A stretch of 64,000 nt of DNA from Limosilactobacillus equigenerosi DSM 18793 = JCM 14505 (GCF_001311375.1 NZ_BBAS01000005.1:35275-99274); one strand, 5' to 3'; counted from the first letter of the stretch, positions 48,100-59,088 are shown. Translations and numbers: made by a program. Notes: generated by a model from the letters alone, not told the origin.

Positions 48100-49534
48100 C
48101 CGCCACATCCCCTAACAAGTGTTCTAATTGCTTAACAGCAGTTGCGATTGCATCAGATTGATCTTTCATTTCGCCCAATAATTCTTGTAAGGTTCGATTA
48201 TCGGCTTCATCATTATCCGTCATCCAACTAATATCCAAATTTGTATTTGGCCGTGCTTTAATTTCATCAATTGAAAATTCACGCCACCGACCATTTGGAT
48301 TACTTTCCTTATCATACGTAGCTTTCCGCATTTCTGCTTGATAAAGTTGTTCAAATTCTGCAAAATCTTGCTTATTTAAGGGATTTCGCTTTCCAAATGA
48401 GCGCATTTGATATCGTAAGTCATATATCCAGACAGATTTCGTTTGGTCTTGATCTGTCGTACCACGATCAAAAAATAAGACGTTAGTTTGAACCCCTGGG
48501 GCATAAAAAAAATTCCTGATGGCAAACGTAAAATTGTATGTAAGTTGCATTTATTCATTAAATCTAAGCGAATTTGTTCCCCTGTATTACTTTCAAATAG
48601 TACATTATCGGGAACTACGACCGCCGCCCGGGCATGGCCAGATTTATTTAATGAGTTATAGATTGTCTGTAAGAAATTTAATTGTTTGTTTTTGGTTGGA
48701 TAGGTTAAATCATCACGCGTAGCACGCTCCCCGCCTTTTTTTTCGTTCCAAATGGTGGGTTAGCCAAAACCACATCAAAATTCTTCATCCATTTCCCAGT
48801 TGCCGATAATGAATCGCCTAACACAAAATGACCATCCATTCCATGCAAATATTCATTCATTAACGCTAACCGATATGTATTAGGCACTAATTCCATTCCT
48901 GAAAAAGCCTCATACTTTTGAAATTTTTGTTGAGTGACATTTAAATCAAAATAATCATCAGTTTGGGCACGTAAATACTGATTAGCGGCAATCATAAATC
49001 CAAACGTCCCTGCTGCTGGATCATTTAAACGTTCCCCAATTTTCGGTTTGATCATCCGCACCATCATGTTAATTAATGGTCGTGGGGTAAAATATTGTCC
49101 AGCCCCAGACTTAGTTTCTTCAACACTTTTTTTCCAGCAACCCTTCATATAATGCTCCTAAACCATCTTCACTAGCTGAAAACCAATCTAACGCATCTAA
49201 ATCTTTAATAATCTTTTCTAAGTTCGCTGGTTCACTAATATTCGTTGACGCATTTGCGTAAATGGAATTTAATTTCTTACTTTTAGTTTTTTTCAGCATC
49301 ACCTAAATCTAGTAATAATTGCCGATAAAATTTTTGTAAATCGAGACCTTCCCGTTTAACTAATTCGTCCCACCGATATTGGCTTGGGATTTGATCTTCT
49401 TGTTCTTGCTCTTTGCTCATTTTTAAAAATAGTAAATAGGTTAACTCGGTTAAATAGTCTTGGCTACTAATTCCGTCATCACGTAAAACATTACTTTCAT
49501 TCCAAAGTTGTTGTACGATTTCCTGGTTATTCAT
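48092..49534 (-). CDS. hsdM: Type I restriction-modification DNA methyltransferase HsdM (several frameshifts)
   Basis: An N6-adenine methyltransferase of ~480 residues. N-terminal HsdM_N: VQQLWNESNVLRDDGISSQDYLTELTYLLFLKM. SAM motif I DPAAGTFGFMIAANQYLR and catalytic motif IV VVLANPPFG are present, then GQYFTPRPLINMMV and LRLPSGIF.APGVQTNVLFFDRG. Shifts lie in T/A runs near 49289, 49127, 48735 and 48510. Start at 49534, 14 bp after hsdR. The many shifts all fall in homopolymers, so the gene is probably intact in the cell. Confidence 0.9.
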
Positions 49535-49548
49535 TTTAATCAATTCTC

Positions 49549-52500
49549 CTATCCAAACATCACATCATTAATCAGATTAATGATTTCATCAGCTTTTCCA
49601 TCAAGATCTTTATTAATTCGGTTATAACCACCTTTTTCTCTAAATATATCGTTATCATTGAATGCCATCTTGGCGGTCGGACCTAGAACATTATTCTCAC
49701 GCAATTGGCTTTCAATTCGGCGAAGCCATTTCTTTTGTTTATCATTCCAATCAGCTAGGTTATATACTTTTTTCATCGCACGACTGATTAATTCATCTTC
49801 ATCTTGTAATGGTGTTCCTAACGCCGCTTGGCGAATAAAACTAATGATATTAGCAGCGGTATTCTGATGATGTTCTTGCTTCCAAGCTTTTTGTAAATCT
49901 GTTTCATTAAATCCTTTAAATACCAGAACACGCTCAATTTCTTGTAAATCCTGTAATTTTAAATCCCGTGGTCTAGATTTAGCAGTAACGTATATCCCAA
50001 CTTTTTCATTGACTGCATGTTGGACAAATTGATTAAATTCTTCTAAATAATCACTTGATGTTGTAACACCATCATTCCCAAAACCGGGTTTATCCGATAC
50101 AACCTGATCCTCATCGTATGAAACAATTACACGCCTTTTCATTACCCGGTAATCATTTAAAACATTGATTTCTTCTTCAAATTGACTTAATTCACCTAAT
50201 GTTAATGTTTGCAAATTTCGAACCCAACCTAACAAATCAGGAATTTGTAATCCATCCTCAAGCTCATTAATTTGCTCACTACTCAATCGACTACATTTAC
50301 GTTGTAATTTTGCCGTTAATTGTTCTAGATATTCATGATATGCATCTTCACTTGTTGCCCCGACAGCTAGTTCATACAGTTCTTTAATGGATCGGTTAAT
50401 ATTCTTAGATTGAATAACCTGATTCATTGCCGTAAAAGATTTCATTGCTTTATATTGGCCAACTGCATCGTAAATTTTAAAGTGATCTACTTCGACATCA
50501 GGACATAATCGGGTTGCCCGTCCCAACATTTGTTCAAATAATACCCGTGATTTAACACGCCGTAAAAAAACTAAATTAGTGATTGATGGAATATCAATTC
50601 CTGTCGTTAATAAGTCAACCGTTACCACAATATTAGGGAATTGTTCATTATTAAACTGCTTAATATGATCTTCTCGATGCCTATCTTTCCCGGTAATTTT
50701 CATAATTGCATTTATAGGAACTGGATTATCCGCAGCTTCAAACGCTTCATTTAATAACGAAACTATTTTATCCGCATGACTATCACGAGTAGCAAAAATT
50801 AAGGTTTTACCAAGTTCTGGATCGTTAGGATCTAATTGCTTTGTTAAATACGATGCAATTTCTCGATTAAATCCTGTATTATCAACTTTAATATTAAAAT
50901 CATCGACTTCAAAATCAATATCATCTGACAATACATCAGTGTCAACTTGATGTGAATCATAATCAAATACCGTAACTTCAGCGCCCTTTTTAAAATGCAA
51001 TCCATTTTGTGACTGCTCAGTCTCCAAGATAATCGGTGCATCATGATCCATTAAATAGCCATCTAAAACCGCTTGACGATAAGAATAACTATATACTGGA
51101 TTACCAAATATTTTGATTGTATTTAGTGTCGGCGTTGCTGTCATTCCAATCGCTACTGCATCGAAATAATCTACAACCCGTCGATATTGACTGACATAAT
51201 CATTATGATCATAAAATTCCATTTCATCATCAGTCATTTCTTTATCTTCAAAATATCCTCGATGCGCTTCATCCACAATTACAAAATCATACATTCCAGG
51301 TGTTATCTCAGTCTCGCCATTATGGAATAATCGTTTCACCATCCCTTGAACAGTCGCAATTTGAATTTTAGTTGTCATTTCTGGCAATATCTCTTCAAAG
51401 GTTTTAACACCAAAAATACTAGAAATTGATTGTTGTTCAATGCGATTATCTGTTAACGCATTATTTGTTTGAGTTGCTAACGATTGACGATCAACCAAAT
51501 ATAAAATTCGCCGGGCCCGCTTATGTTTTAATAACCGATACATTAACGAGATTGCTGTCCGTGTTTTACCGGTTCCGGTTGCCATCGCCAATAATATTCG
51601 CGATTGATGATTTGCAACAGCAGATTCAATTGCTTGAATCGCTCTATTTGATATTTACGATTAGCAAATTCAGGGAAATCAGCATCTTTATGTAATTCTT
51701 GATTGGCATCTTCTTCTGGTTTTGCAGATAATTTTTGTTTTAAATCGTCAGGGCTATGCCAAGCTGGTAACGCCTCTGGTGCATGTTTTGGATTTCGAGC
51801 ATTCCAAAACCAAATTCCCGATTCGGTTTTAACTTGAGCTAAATATGGACGACCATTCGTACTATAAATAAATGGAACTTCTTCCCCTGTTTCTTCAATT
51901 GCATCTTTAAAATAGTCATATGACTGTTGTAAAGCAGATGTGCTGACTGTTTCATCTGGCTTCTTTGCTTCGACAATTCCAACAAATTGTTTCCCAATAA
52001 AAAGGGCGTAATCTGCTTTCTTTCCATTGTTAAATCGCCATTCAGAAATCGCTTTATTCTTATTTTTCTCTGGACGAGCTCCGTTTGCTTGTGTTAACTG
52101 ATTAGTATCTACTTCCCAACCAACTTCCCGTAGTTGATTGTCAATTAATCGGCGGTTTTCTGCCTCTGTCAAAGGATGATTCTTAGCAAATAATTGATTT
52201 AACTTTTTCCGTTTAACTTTTGCTTCCGGCGTTAAATCAATTGGAGACAGTTTAGGTTGATATGAATCAATTTGAGCTTCGAGCTCTGCAATCCGTTTTT
52301 CTTGTGCTTGAATTTGCTGCTCTTGTTCAGCGGTTAATTGTTCATGATTTACTGGTGTTTGATATTCAGCAACCGTTTCTTGCGTATACGTATTAATAAA
52401 CCACTCCCATACGGTAACGGCATACTTATCAATTGCTAATGCTAGTTTGACCAATTCTTCATTTGTGTATTTTTTTTACGTAATTCAGCATGGGTACTCT

Positions 52501-52774
52501 TATTACGATATTTGCGCATTCCTTCTAATCGTGTAATTAATTCATGAGGATAATCGCCGGAACTAGTTCGCATTAAATTAATTCGATCATACTGTTTTGA
52601 ATAATCACCTAATCCATCTAACTCAAAAATTAAGATTGTTAAATATTCCGCAAATTGTCCAAAGGCAGTTAAACTAGTTAACGGACTGGTATAAATTGTT
52701 AATTCAGCTGAATATGCAATTTTCTGAGTTTGATCGTATTCAGCATCTAAATTTTCTACTTGGAAATTAGCCAT
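49549..52774 (-). CDS. hsdR: Type I restriction endonuclease subunit HsdR (two frameshifts)
   Basis: About 1075 residues. An N-terminal DUF4145 domain (MANFQVENLD...; 1-100) and a coiled coil (~130-160) lead to the HSDR_N nuclease with KKADYALFIGKQFVGIVEAKKP (D...E-x-K). The SF2 motor has MATGTGKTRTAISLMYRLL, IVDEAHRGYFEDKE, GMTATPTLNT, LIFATRDSHADKI and the VTVDLLTTGIDIPSITNLVFLR/MLGRATRLCPD motifs. Shifts lie in the 8-T run 52470-52477 and near 51640. The ATG (52774) overlaps the stop of a leader ORF (TAATG), with GGGGGT as its own ribosome site. Confidence 0.92.
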
Positions 52775-52985
52775 TACGCCACCCCCATTTCACTTGAGAC
52801 GAAGGCAACAAAAAAGGATCCAGTAACCCCATTTGTTACTGAATCCGCGATTGATTGCTTGACAAAAAGACGTTGACTATTTACATAATCAGCGTGAGTT
52901 GAGTTGAGTTGAGTTGAGTTGAGTTGAGTTGAGTTGAGTTGAGTTGAGTTGAGTTGAGTTGAGTTGAGTTGAGTTGAGTACTCAT
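52774..52985 (-). CDS. Phase-variable leader ORF upstream of hsdR (out of frame as sequenced)
   Basis: AAAGGAG lies eight bases before ATG (52985). The next codons enter a pentanucleotide tract encoding repeating QLNST. As sequenced (17 units) the frame ends at TAA just after the tract. In the neighbouring frame an ORF HADYVNSQRLFVKQSIAD, then VTNGVTGSFFVAFVSSEMGVA, runs to a TAA sharing a base with the hsdR ATG. One unit fewer (16) would join start and ORF into a 68-residue peptide. I know no family for it. A role in switching hsdR is inferred. Confidence 0.55.
52811..52846 (-). terminator. Terminator-like attenuator hairpin inside the hsd leader ORF
   Basis: On the minus strand GGATTCAGTAAC pairs with GTTACTGGATCC (12 bp, one wobble) and is followed by TTTTTTG, a canonical intrinsic terminator. 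It lies inside the leader ORF, 37 bp before hsdR, with no promoter between. Confidence 0.7.
52896..52980. repeat. (GAGTT)17 pentanucleotide tandem repeat
   Basis: Seventeen uninterrupted 5-bp units, the last being GAGTA, read as CAACT on the minus strand. Five is not a multiple of three, so each gain or loss shifts the frame of the overlapping leader ORF. The true unit number may differ from the assembly. Confidence 0.95.
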
Positions 52986-53067
52986 CCGTCTGCTCCTTTT
53001 AGATTTAATCGTTATAAATATAAGTATACTCCCAAATCTTAGCATTTCATAACTTTTCTAGCGTTCC

Positions 53068-53102
53068 AAAAAAAAGGCGACCTACCACCTTGGTAAGTCG
53101 CC
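53068..53102 (-). terminator. Rho-independent terminator after phzF
   Basis: GGCGACCTACC (53076-53086) pairs with GGTAAGTCGCC (53092-53102); eight T residues follow on the minus strand. Confidence 0.88.
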
Positions 53103-53120
53103 CATCTACATCTTCTTCAC

Positions 53121-53909
53121 TTATCCTTCTACCATTACATCCCCGACCGAATACAATGCCACTTGACCGGCTAATGACACCCGTTCACCATTCATTTTGA
53201 CTTTCAACACGCCGCCCCGCTCAGAAGCTTGGTACGCCATTAATTGATTTTTGCCCAAGCGTTGGGTCCAGTACGGTACTAAATGACAATGCCCAACGCC
53301 ACAAACGGGATCTTCATCAATTAAATGCTTCGGCGCAAAACTCCGGGCTACGTAATCAAACTCATCCTGCCCCGGCGCGGTCACATGGACTAACACCCCT
53401 GGTAAGGCTTTGACTTTCGGAATGTCCGGTGTCATTGTTTGGACTTGGGCTACCGTATCAAATATGCAAACTAAATCGCGCCCTAAATAGGCTGCCGTTG
53501 GGGTAACCCCAAGCGCTTCACTCATCGCTGCCGTCACTGGCACCGGGGTTAAAGCATACTTTGGAAAGTCCATCGCTAACCAATCGCCATCCTTAGTCAC
53601 GGTTAATTCACCGGCTAAAGTATTAAACGTTAATTGCGTCGCCGTCGTTTCCACAAACTTAAATAACACGTACGCCGTCCCAAGCGTCGCGTGCCCGCAT
53701 AATTCAATTTCGCCGGCCGGCGTAAACCACCGTAAGTGCCACTGCCCGGCTTCCTTGACCACAAACGCGGTATCGGAGAAATTATTCTCCCGGGCCATTT
53801 GGTGCAAGATTTCATCCACTAACCAGTGATCTAACAAACACACGGCCGCCTGGTTACCGTGAAAAACTTGGTCGGTAAAGGCATCAATTACATATTGTTT
53901 CATCTTCAT
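53121..53909 (-). CDS. PhzF family isomerase/epimerase
   Basis: A 262-residue two-domain PhzF-fold protein: QYVIDAFTDQVFHGNQAAVCLL with GNQAAV, the catalytic-Glu region ENNFSDTAFVV, LRWFTPAGEIELCGHATLGTAYVLF and DEDPVCGVGHCHLVPYW. Characterised members isomerise small metabolites; the substrate here is unknown. The second Met (MKQYVIDAF) is the more usual start. Divergent from the EamA gene. Confidence 0.9.
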   Translation of the reverse strand: MKMKQYVIDAFTDQVFHGNQAAVCLLDHWLVDEILHQMARENNFSDTAFVVKEAGQWHLRWFTPAGEIELCGHATLGTAYVLFKFVETTATQLTFNTLAGELTVTKDGDWLAMDFPKYALTPVPVTAAMSEALGVTPTAAYLGRDLVCIFDTVAQVQTMTPDIPKVKALPGVLVHVTAPGQDEFDYVARSFAPKHLIDEDPVCGVGHCHLVPYWTQRLGKNQLMAYQASERGGVLKVKMNGERVSLAGQVALYSVGDVMVEG

Positions 53910-53950
53910 TTTCCTACTTAATCTGGACTATCGCTTTATTGTACCATTAT

Positions 53951-53959
53951 TGTTATAAT
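53951..53959 (+). promoter_or_regulatory. Extended -10 promoter for the EamA gene
   Basis: TG-T-TATAAT at 53951-53959, with AGGAGG following before the ATG at 53991. Confidence 0.55.
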
Positions 53960-53990
53960 AACCGGAATTAAACCTAATCAGGAGGTACTT

Positions 53991-54907
53991 ATGAGTCAAA
54001 ATTTAAAAGGCACCCTCATCTTAACCCTGACCGCCGTGATTTGGGGCTCGGCGTTTGTGGCCCAAGCGGCCGGAGCGGATGCAGTTGGCCCTTTCACCTT
54101 TAACGCTAGTCGGAACATCATGGCTGCGCTTTTCTTAGTCTTATTAATTACTTGGCGTCATACCGGCACCAGCCCCTTTGCCTATGGCACCGCCGTCACC
54201 AACTTTAAAGCTCATTGGTTACCTGGGCTTTACCTTGGCCTCGTCCTCTTTTTAGGGGAAGCCTTGCAACAAGGAGGAATTAGCCTTTACCCAGCCCATG
54301 TTGCTTCCGCCGGCCGCTCAGGGTTCTTAACTTCGTTATACGTCGTGATTGTCGCCATTGTTTCCTGGTTACTCGGTCGTACCCGGTCATGGTTAATTGC
54401 GCTCGCCGTCGTCTTATCTTTAGTAGGCCTGTACTTACTATGTTTCGCGCACGGTTTACATGGGATTTACTGGCTGACTTACTTTCATTCGCCTGCGCCT
54501 TCTTCTACGCGGCCCACATTATCGTCATTGATCATTATCTCGGCTATGATAGTCTTTACTTATCACTGATCCAATTCATCACGGCCGGGTTCTGCGCTGG
54601 AATTGTGATGATTATGGTTGAACCCGTTACCCTATCCCATTGTCTTCACGCCCTCGTCCCAATGATGTACGCTGGGATTATGTCGAGTGGGATTGCTTAC
54701 ACCCTCCAAATTATCGGGCAAAAATATGCCGAACCCGTCTCCGCCGCCCTTGCGATGTCGTTAGAAGCCGTCTTTGCGGCTCTGTTAGGGTGATTGATCC
54801 TGCATCAAGGCTTATCTGGGCACGAATTATTCGGGGCTGCGCTGGTCTTTAGCGCCGTCATTATCGCGCAACTCCCAGACCTAATGCAGACTAAGCAACT
54901 GAAATAA
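53991..54907 (+). pseudogene. EamA/DMT family transporter, interrupted
   Basis: A ten-helix drug/metabolite transporter. Helix 1 reads TLILTLTAVIWGSAFVAQAAG; FLGEALQQGGISLYPAHVASAGRSGFLTSLYVVIV and SFACAFFYAAHIIVIDHYLG follow. MMYAGIMSSGIAYTLQIIGQ is the second EamA repeat. A shift near 54455 splits it. An in-frame TGA at 54791-54793 (LLG-stop-LILHQ, likely Trp TGG originally) interrupts the last helix before the true end at 54907. The frameshift may be a sequencing error; a substitution is less easily dismissed. Confidence 0.75.
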
Positions 54908-54916
54908 TCAGCCGTT

Positions 54917-54947
54917 ACCGGTAGCCATCTTGGTTACCGGTTTTTTT
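54917..54947 (+). terminator. Terminator after the EamA gene
   Basis: ACCGGTAGCC (54917-54926) pairs with GGTTACCGGT (54932-54941); seven T residues follow. Confidence 0.85.
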
Positions 54948-54953
54948 GATCCT

Positions 54954-54985
54954 AAAAAAGACCAGCCACATTTGGGCTGGTCTTT
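54954..54985 (-). terminator. Terminator of the lysine operon
   Basis: AAGACCAGCC (54958-54967) pairs with GGCTGGTCTT (54975-54984); on the minus strand the stem ends in TTTTTT. Confidence 0.85.
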
Positions 54986-55012
54986 TCATTATAATTCGGT
55001 ATTAATTAATGA

Positions 55013-56203
55013 TTAAGCTAATTTTTCCATGTATTCAGCTAAGCGCCGCATACTTTCTTTGATGTTTTCATCTGAAGCGGCGTATGACAACCGGACATAC
55101 CCTTCGGCCCCAGCCCCAAAGACGGAACCTGGGATCACCCCAACGGCGGTCTTTTGGGCAAGGTCTAAGGCAAACTTAAAGTCATCCGTGCCAAATTGAG
55201 CTGGAATCTTTGCAAAGACATAAAAGGCTCCTTGTGGCGTCGCTAACGTAAAGCCCAGTTTTTGCATCGCGGCGACAATAAAGTCCCGCCGTTTTTGGTA
55301 GGCTTCCTTAAACTTCACCGCGTCATCCCGACCGTTGTTTAAGGCTTCAGCCCCGGCGGCTTGGGTGGCATTATTCACTGAGACAACTAAGTAACTATGT
55401 AATTGGCTCACCGACTTCATAATGTCAGCCGGCCCCGCCACATATCCTAACCGGTAACCAGTCATCGCGTGGGACTTGGACATGCCACTGACAATTAACG
55501 TTTGTTCTGGCAATTGGGTCGCAAAGGAAATGTGGGCTTGATCGTACGTCAAGTCACTGTAAATTTCATCCGAAATCACTAACAAACCGCTTTCCTTTAA
55601 AATTGGCACTAAGGCGTCAATTTCAGCCTTCGTAAACGTCCGACCGGTTGGATTGTTCGGATAGTTTAAGATAATCGCTTTGACGGCCGCCCCATGTTCA
55701 GCGAGGGCCCGCTTTAAATGATCAGGAGTTAATTGGAAGTCATCTTGACTCGTGTCTAACATCACCGGTTCGGCCCCAGCCAATTTCACTTGGGCAAAAT
55801 ACAAGGAGAACGCTGGCGTTGGAATCAAAACCTTATCGCCTGGATTGAGCAACCCATATGAAATAGCCGCTAAGGATTCGGTTGCCCCATCCGTCACGAC
55901 AATTTCACTTTGGACGTCATAACTTACTGCCCGCGTATCCAATAAGTAATCGTGAATCGCTTGCCGGAGTTCCAACTTACCAACATCTTGGGCATAGTGG
56001 GAATCGTTGGCTTCGATACTCTTAATCGCGGCTTGCTTGACGTGTTCGGGGACGTTAAAGTCCGGTTCCCCCAGCGTTAACTTAATAATCCCGGGGACAC
56101 TTGAAATTTGATTATCAAAGGATCGAATCGCTGGTGGCGTCATCGTATCCAATAAATGGTTATGTAATTGCGCTAAACTAGCTGCAGTTGCTGGCATTGG
56201 CAA
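55013..56203 (-). CDS. patA: N-acetyl-L,L-diaminopimelate aminotransferase PatA-type (class I/II PLP enzyme)
   Basis: A 396-residue fold-type I aminotransferase. PLP signatures are LILNYPNNPTGRTFTKAEID, VISDEIYSDLTYD and the Schiff-base Lys in IVSGMSKSHAMTGYRLGY. The last gene of the lysine operon, in the position where an aminotransferase is needed to make N-acetyl-LL-DAP; the assignment to that step rests on context. 12 bp after dapB. Confidence 0.88.
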   Translation of the reverse strand: MPMPATAASLAQLHNHLLDTMTPPAIRSFDNQISSVPGIIKLTLGEPDFNVPEHVKQAAIKSIEANDSHYAQDVGKLELRQAIHDYLLDTRAVSYDVQSEIVVTDGATESLAAISYGLLNPGDKVLIPTPAFSLYFAQVKLAGAEPVMLDTSQDDFQLTPDHLKRALAEHGAAVKAIILNYPNNPTGRTFTKAEIDALVPILKESGLLVISDEIYSDLTYDQAHISFATQLPEQTLIVSGMSKSHAMTGYRLGYVAGPADIMKSVSQLHSYLVVSVNNATQAAGAEALNNGRDDAVKFKEAYQKRRDFIVAAMQKLGFTLATPQGAFYVFAKIPAQFGTDDFKFALDLAQKTAVGVIPGSVFGAGAEGYVRLSYAASDENIKESMRRLAEYMEKLA

Positions 56204-56215
56204 CTCCTTTCTCGT

Positions 56216-56989
56216 CTATAAGACGTTTTCCAAACCAACCACGAGTTGGTCTAATTCGTGAACATGTTCTAAGGCGACCTTCACGCCGCTCATAAAGGAC
56301 TTCCGGTCAAAGGAATCTTGGCGGATCGTTAAAGCTTCACCGGCGCCCCCAAATAAGACTTGTTCGTGGGCAACGTAACCCGGTAAGCGGACCGCATGCA
56401 GTTTGATGCCCTCATAGTCACCACCACGGGCCCCAGCTAAACTTTCATGTTCGTCCGGCGCCGTTTGATGAGCCGACCGGTTTTGGCTAATTAACTTTGC
56501 CGTATTCAACGCCGTTCCCGATGGCGCATCCTTTTTATCTTCGTGGTGCATTTCAATGATTTCAACGTCGGGGAAGTACTTGGCCGCTTCTTGGGCAAAC
56601 TTCATTAATAAGACCGCCGACATCCCAAAGTTCGGCGCAATCAAGCCCCCTAATTGGTTGGTTTTCGCTAAGGCTTGGAGTTCGCTTAATTGTTCATCCG
56701 TCAACCCAGTCGTCCCGACTACTGGCCGCATCCCATGGGCTAAGGCAAACTTCACGTTTTCGTACACGGCACTTGGCAAGGTGAAATCAAGCCAAATATC
56801 CGCCACGCCCGCGGGAACATCCGCTAAGGCCGTGTACACCGTGGCACCGGCTGGTAATAACGCCCGGTCGTCAGCATGCTTTGGTGTTGTTAAACCCGCT
56901 ACCACTTCAAAATCTGGCAGTTCATTAACAAGGTTGGTAGCTTGTTGCCCCATGGCGCCGGTAAACCCGGCAATTAATACTTTTGTCAT
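56216..56989 (-). CDS. dapB: 4-hydroxy-tetrahydrodipicolinate reductase
   Basis: A 257-residue NAD(P)H-dependent reductase: [18 protein letters not shown] nucleotide motif, [34 protein letters not shown], the signature [22 protein letters not shown] with catalytic His and Lys, and the C-terminal FMSGVKVAL. One base separates it from dapA. Confidence 0.95.
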   Translation of the reverse strand: MTKVLIAGFTGAMGQQATNLVNELPDFEVVAGLTTPKHADDRALLPAGATVYTALADVPAGVADIWLDFTLPSAVYENVKFALAHGMRPVVGTTGLTDEQLSELQALAKTNQLGGLIAPNFGMSAVLLMKFAQEAAKYFPDVEIIEMHHEDKKDAPSGTALNTAKLISQNRSAHQTAPDEHESLAGARGGDYEGIKLHAVRLPGYVAHEQVLFGGAGEALTIRQDSFDRKSFMSGVKVALEHVHELDQLVVGLENVL

Positions 56990-56990
56990 C

Positions 56991-57905
56991 TTATTCCCCT
57001 AATTCTGTTGGTAATTCACCGGCTAAGGCATCAGCATCTAATCCTAACGCCACGGCTAATTGACTGGCTTCATCATCCGTCAACGTCGTAATTGGCAACC
57101 GACATTCCCCAACGTTAAATCCTTGAGCGTTTAAAACGGCCTTCACCGGACTTGGACTTGGGAACATGAAGCAAGCTTGCATCCGTGGCGTTAACCACCG
57201 TTGTAAACGGCCGGCTTCCGTCACGTTGCCCGCGGCTAAAGCGTCATACATCGCCCGCATTGGCTTCGTGTAAAGGTGAGCGGCCACCGAAATGACCCCG
57301 TCACCACCAAGGACCTTGGCGGTTAAGGCTTGGTTGTCTTCACCCGTAAAGATGGCAAAGTCACTCGGTGCGTGTTCGACGATGACTTGCAGTTCTTCGA
57401 GACTCGCACATTGCTTAATCCCCGCGATGTTTGGGTGTTGTGCTAATGTCAAGATGGTTTCCGTGTCCATCTTAACTCCCGTCCGGCCCGGAATATTGTA
57501 AATGATAATTGGTAATTCCGTTGCATCAGCGACCGCAGTAAAGTGAGCGAGCATCCCACGTTGGTTGGGCTTGTTGTAAGGTGGCACGACCACTAAGGCG
57601 TAGTCAATGCCGTCAATTTTAGCCACTTCATTTGTAAAGGCAATCGTTTCAGCGGTATTGTTGCTCCCCGTCCCGGCAATGACTGGCACCCGGCCATCAA
57701 TTAATTGGCCAAAGTGTTGATACAAAGCAATCTTTTCGTCATGGGTTAACGTTGGGGTTTCCCCCGTCGTCCCCCCAATTACGAACCCCTTGTTACCTTG
57801 ATTGAGTAAGTGTTCCGTTAATTGATCTAAGGCATCAAAATTAATGCCGTTTTCGTCAAATGGCGTCACAATCGCCGTCATTAAATCTGCTTGCTTTAAT
57901 TCCAT
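56991..57905 (-). CDS. dapA: 4-hydroxy-tetrahydrodipicolinate synthase
   Basis: A 304-residue TIM-barrel lyase condensing pyruvate with aspartate semialdehyde. [34 protein letters not shown], the catalytic Tyr in [14 protein letters not shown] and Schiff-base Lys in [10 protein letters not shown] are all present. First committed step of the DAP branch. Confidence 0.95.
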   Translation of the reverse strand: MELKQADLMTAIVTPFDENGINFDALDQLTEHLLNQGNKGFVIGGTTGETPTLTHDEKIALYQHFGQLIDGRVPVIAGTGSNNTAETIAFTNEVAKIDGIDYALVVVPPYNKPNQRGMLAHFTAVADATELPIIIYNIPGRTGVKMDTETILTLAQHPNIAGIKQCASLEELQVIVEHAPSDFAIFTGEDNQALTAKVLGGDGVISVAAHLYTKPMRAMYDALAAGNVTEAGRLQRWLTPRMQACFMFPSPSPVKAVLNAQGFNVGECRLPITTLTDDEASQLAVALGLDADALAGELPTELGE

Positions 57906-57918
57906 TTTTAACTCCTCA

Positions 57919-59073
57919 TTAATTTTCCTGCATCCGCATCGTTAAGAAACCTGTCATCGCGTCGACACCGGCTTGGATGGCTTCTTCATGCGGCGTAAAG
58001 GTGGCCGCATGCAATGGTGAATCATCTTCGACCCCGAGCCAGAACATCGTCCCCGGGAACTTGGCGAGTAAGAAGCCAAAGTCTTCCCCCGTCATTGCTG
58101 GGGCGGTTTCCTGGAACTGCACGGCCGGATTACTTTGCATATAGTCGATAAACCGCGTTGTTAATGCCGGATCATTTTCTACCGGCCAGTAGCCCCCTTG
58201 GTTTAATTCCAAGTTGACCGTCACACCATAAGTTAATTCAATTCCACGACAAATGTCCGTTAAGCGTTGATCAATCGTTTCAATCATCGTTTGCGTCAGG
58301 CCCCGAATCGTCCCTTCCAAACGGACCGAACCGGCAATCACATTTCGGATGGTGCCTCCTTGCATCAAGCCAAACGTTAACACTCCACTTTGAATTGGAT
58401 CAATACTGCGCGAAATAATCGTTTGTGCTTGCATGACTAACGCACTGGCCGCCACCACGGCATCATTGGCGTTTTGCGGAAAGGCCGCATGTCCACTTTG
58501 GCCGATGACGTCAATATTAACTTCCGTTGTCCCCGCAAACAGCGTGCCATTCCGGCAGCCAATCACACCAGTCGGTAAATCCGGATTATCGTGGAAGCCA
58601 TAAAATTCGTCCGGGCGCCACTGACCACTAAATAAGCCCAAGTCGTAAGCTAACTTGCCGCCATTTTCGCTTTCTTCAGCGGGTTGGAAGAAAAAGACTA
58701 AATTATCCATTGGTTGGTGTTCGCTGAAGTAACTTAAAATCCCCAACGCCACCGTCATGTGAATGTCGTGCCCACACGCGTGCATCTTGCCCGGATGCGT
58801 TGACGCAAATGGTAACCCCGTGGCTTCTTCCACCGGGAGAGCGTCAATATCGGTCCGATAACCAATCGTCCGTTGGGGATTTCGCCCGGCCACGCGGACA
58901 AAAATGGCCGTTGGTAATTCACTCGGCACCATGATTTCTAAATGCGTTTGATCCATTTGTTGAATCACATTTAATAGGTAGGCATGCGTTTTTACTTCTT
59001 GTAATGCGAGTTCGGGAATTCGGTGTAAATCCCGCCGAATTTGAATTAATTCATCGGTTGTTAACGTCGCCAT
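57919..59073 (-). CDS. dapL: N-acetyldiaminopimelate deacetylase (M20D family)
   Basis: A 384-residue metallohydrolase releasing acetate from N-acetyl-LL-DAP. Motifs are [56 protein letters not shown] and [16 protein letters not shown]. The dimerisation domain is in the middle. Its place after an N-acetyltransferase supports the acetyl branch over the succinyl branch. The symbol follows acetyl-pathway usage (YkuR); other databases reserve dapL for an aminotransferase. Confidence 0.9.
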   Translation of the reverse strand: MATLTTDELIQIRRDLHRIPELALQEVKTHAYLLNVIQQMDQTHLEIMVPSELPTAIFVRVAGRNPQRTIGYRTDIDALPVEEATGLPFASTHPGKMHACGHDIHMTVALGILSYFSEHQPMDNLVFFFQPAEESENGGKLAYDLGLFSGQWRPDEFYGFHDNPDLPTGVIGCRNGTLFAGTTEVNIDVIGQSGHAAFPQNANDAVVAASALVMQAQTIISRSIDPIQSGVLTFGLMQGGTIRNVIAGSVRLEGTIRGLTQTMIETIDQRLTDICRGIELTYGVTVNLELNQGGYWPVENDPALTTRFIDYMQSNPAVQFQETAPAMTGEDFGFLLAKFPGTMFWLGVEDDSPLHAATFTPHEEAIQAGVDAMTGFLTMRMQEN

Positions 59074-59088
59074 CGCGGTTCGTCCTTT

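Noticed and set aside
48092..49534. hsdM as a decayed gene made of several small ORFs
   Set aside because: Every break falls in a run of seven or more A/T, and the joined frames give a normal HsdM.
52896..52980. Tandem repeats as a CRISPR array
   Set aside because: Units are 5 bp with no spacers and no cas genes nearby; it is a simple sequence repeat.
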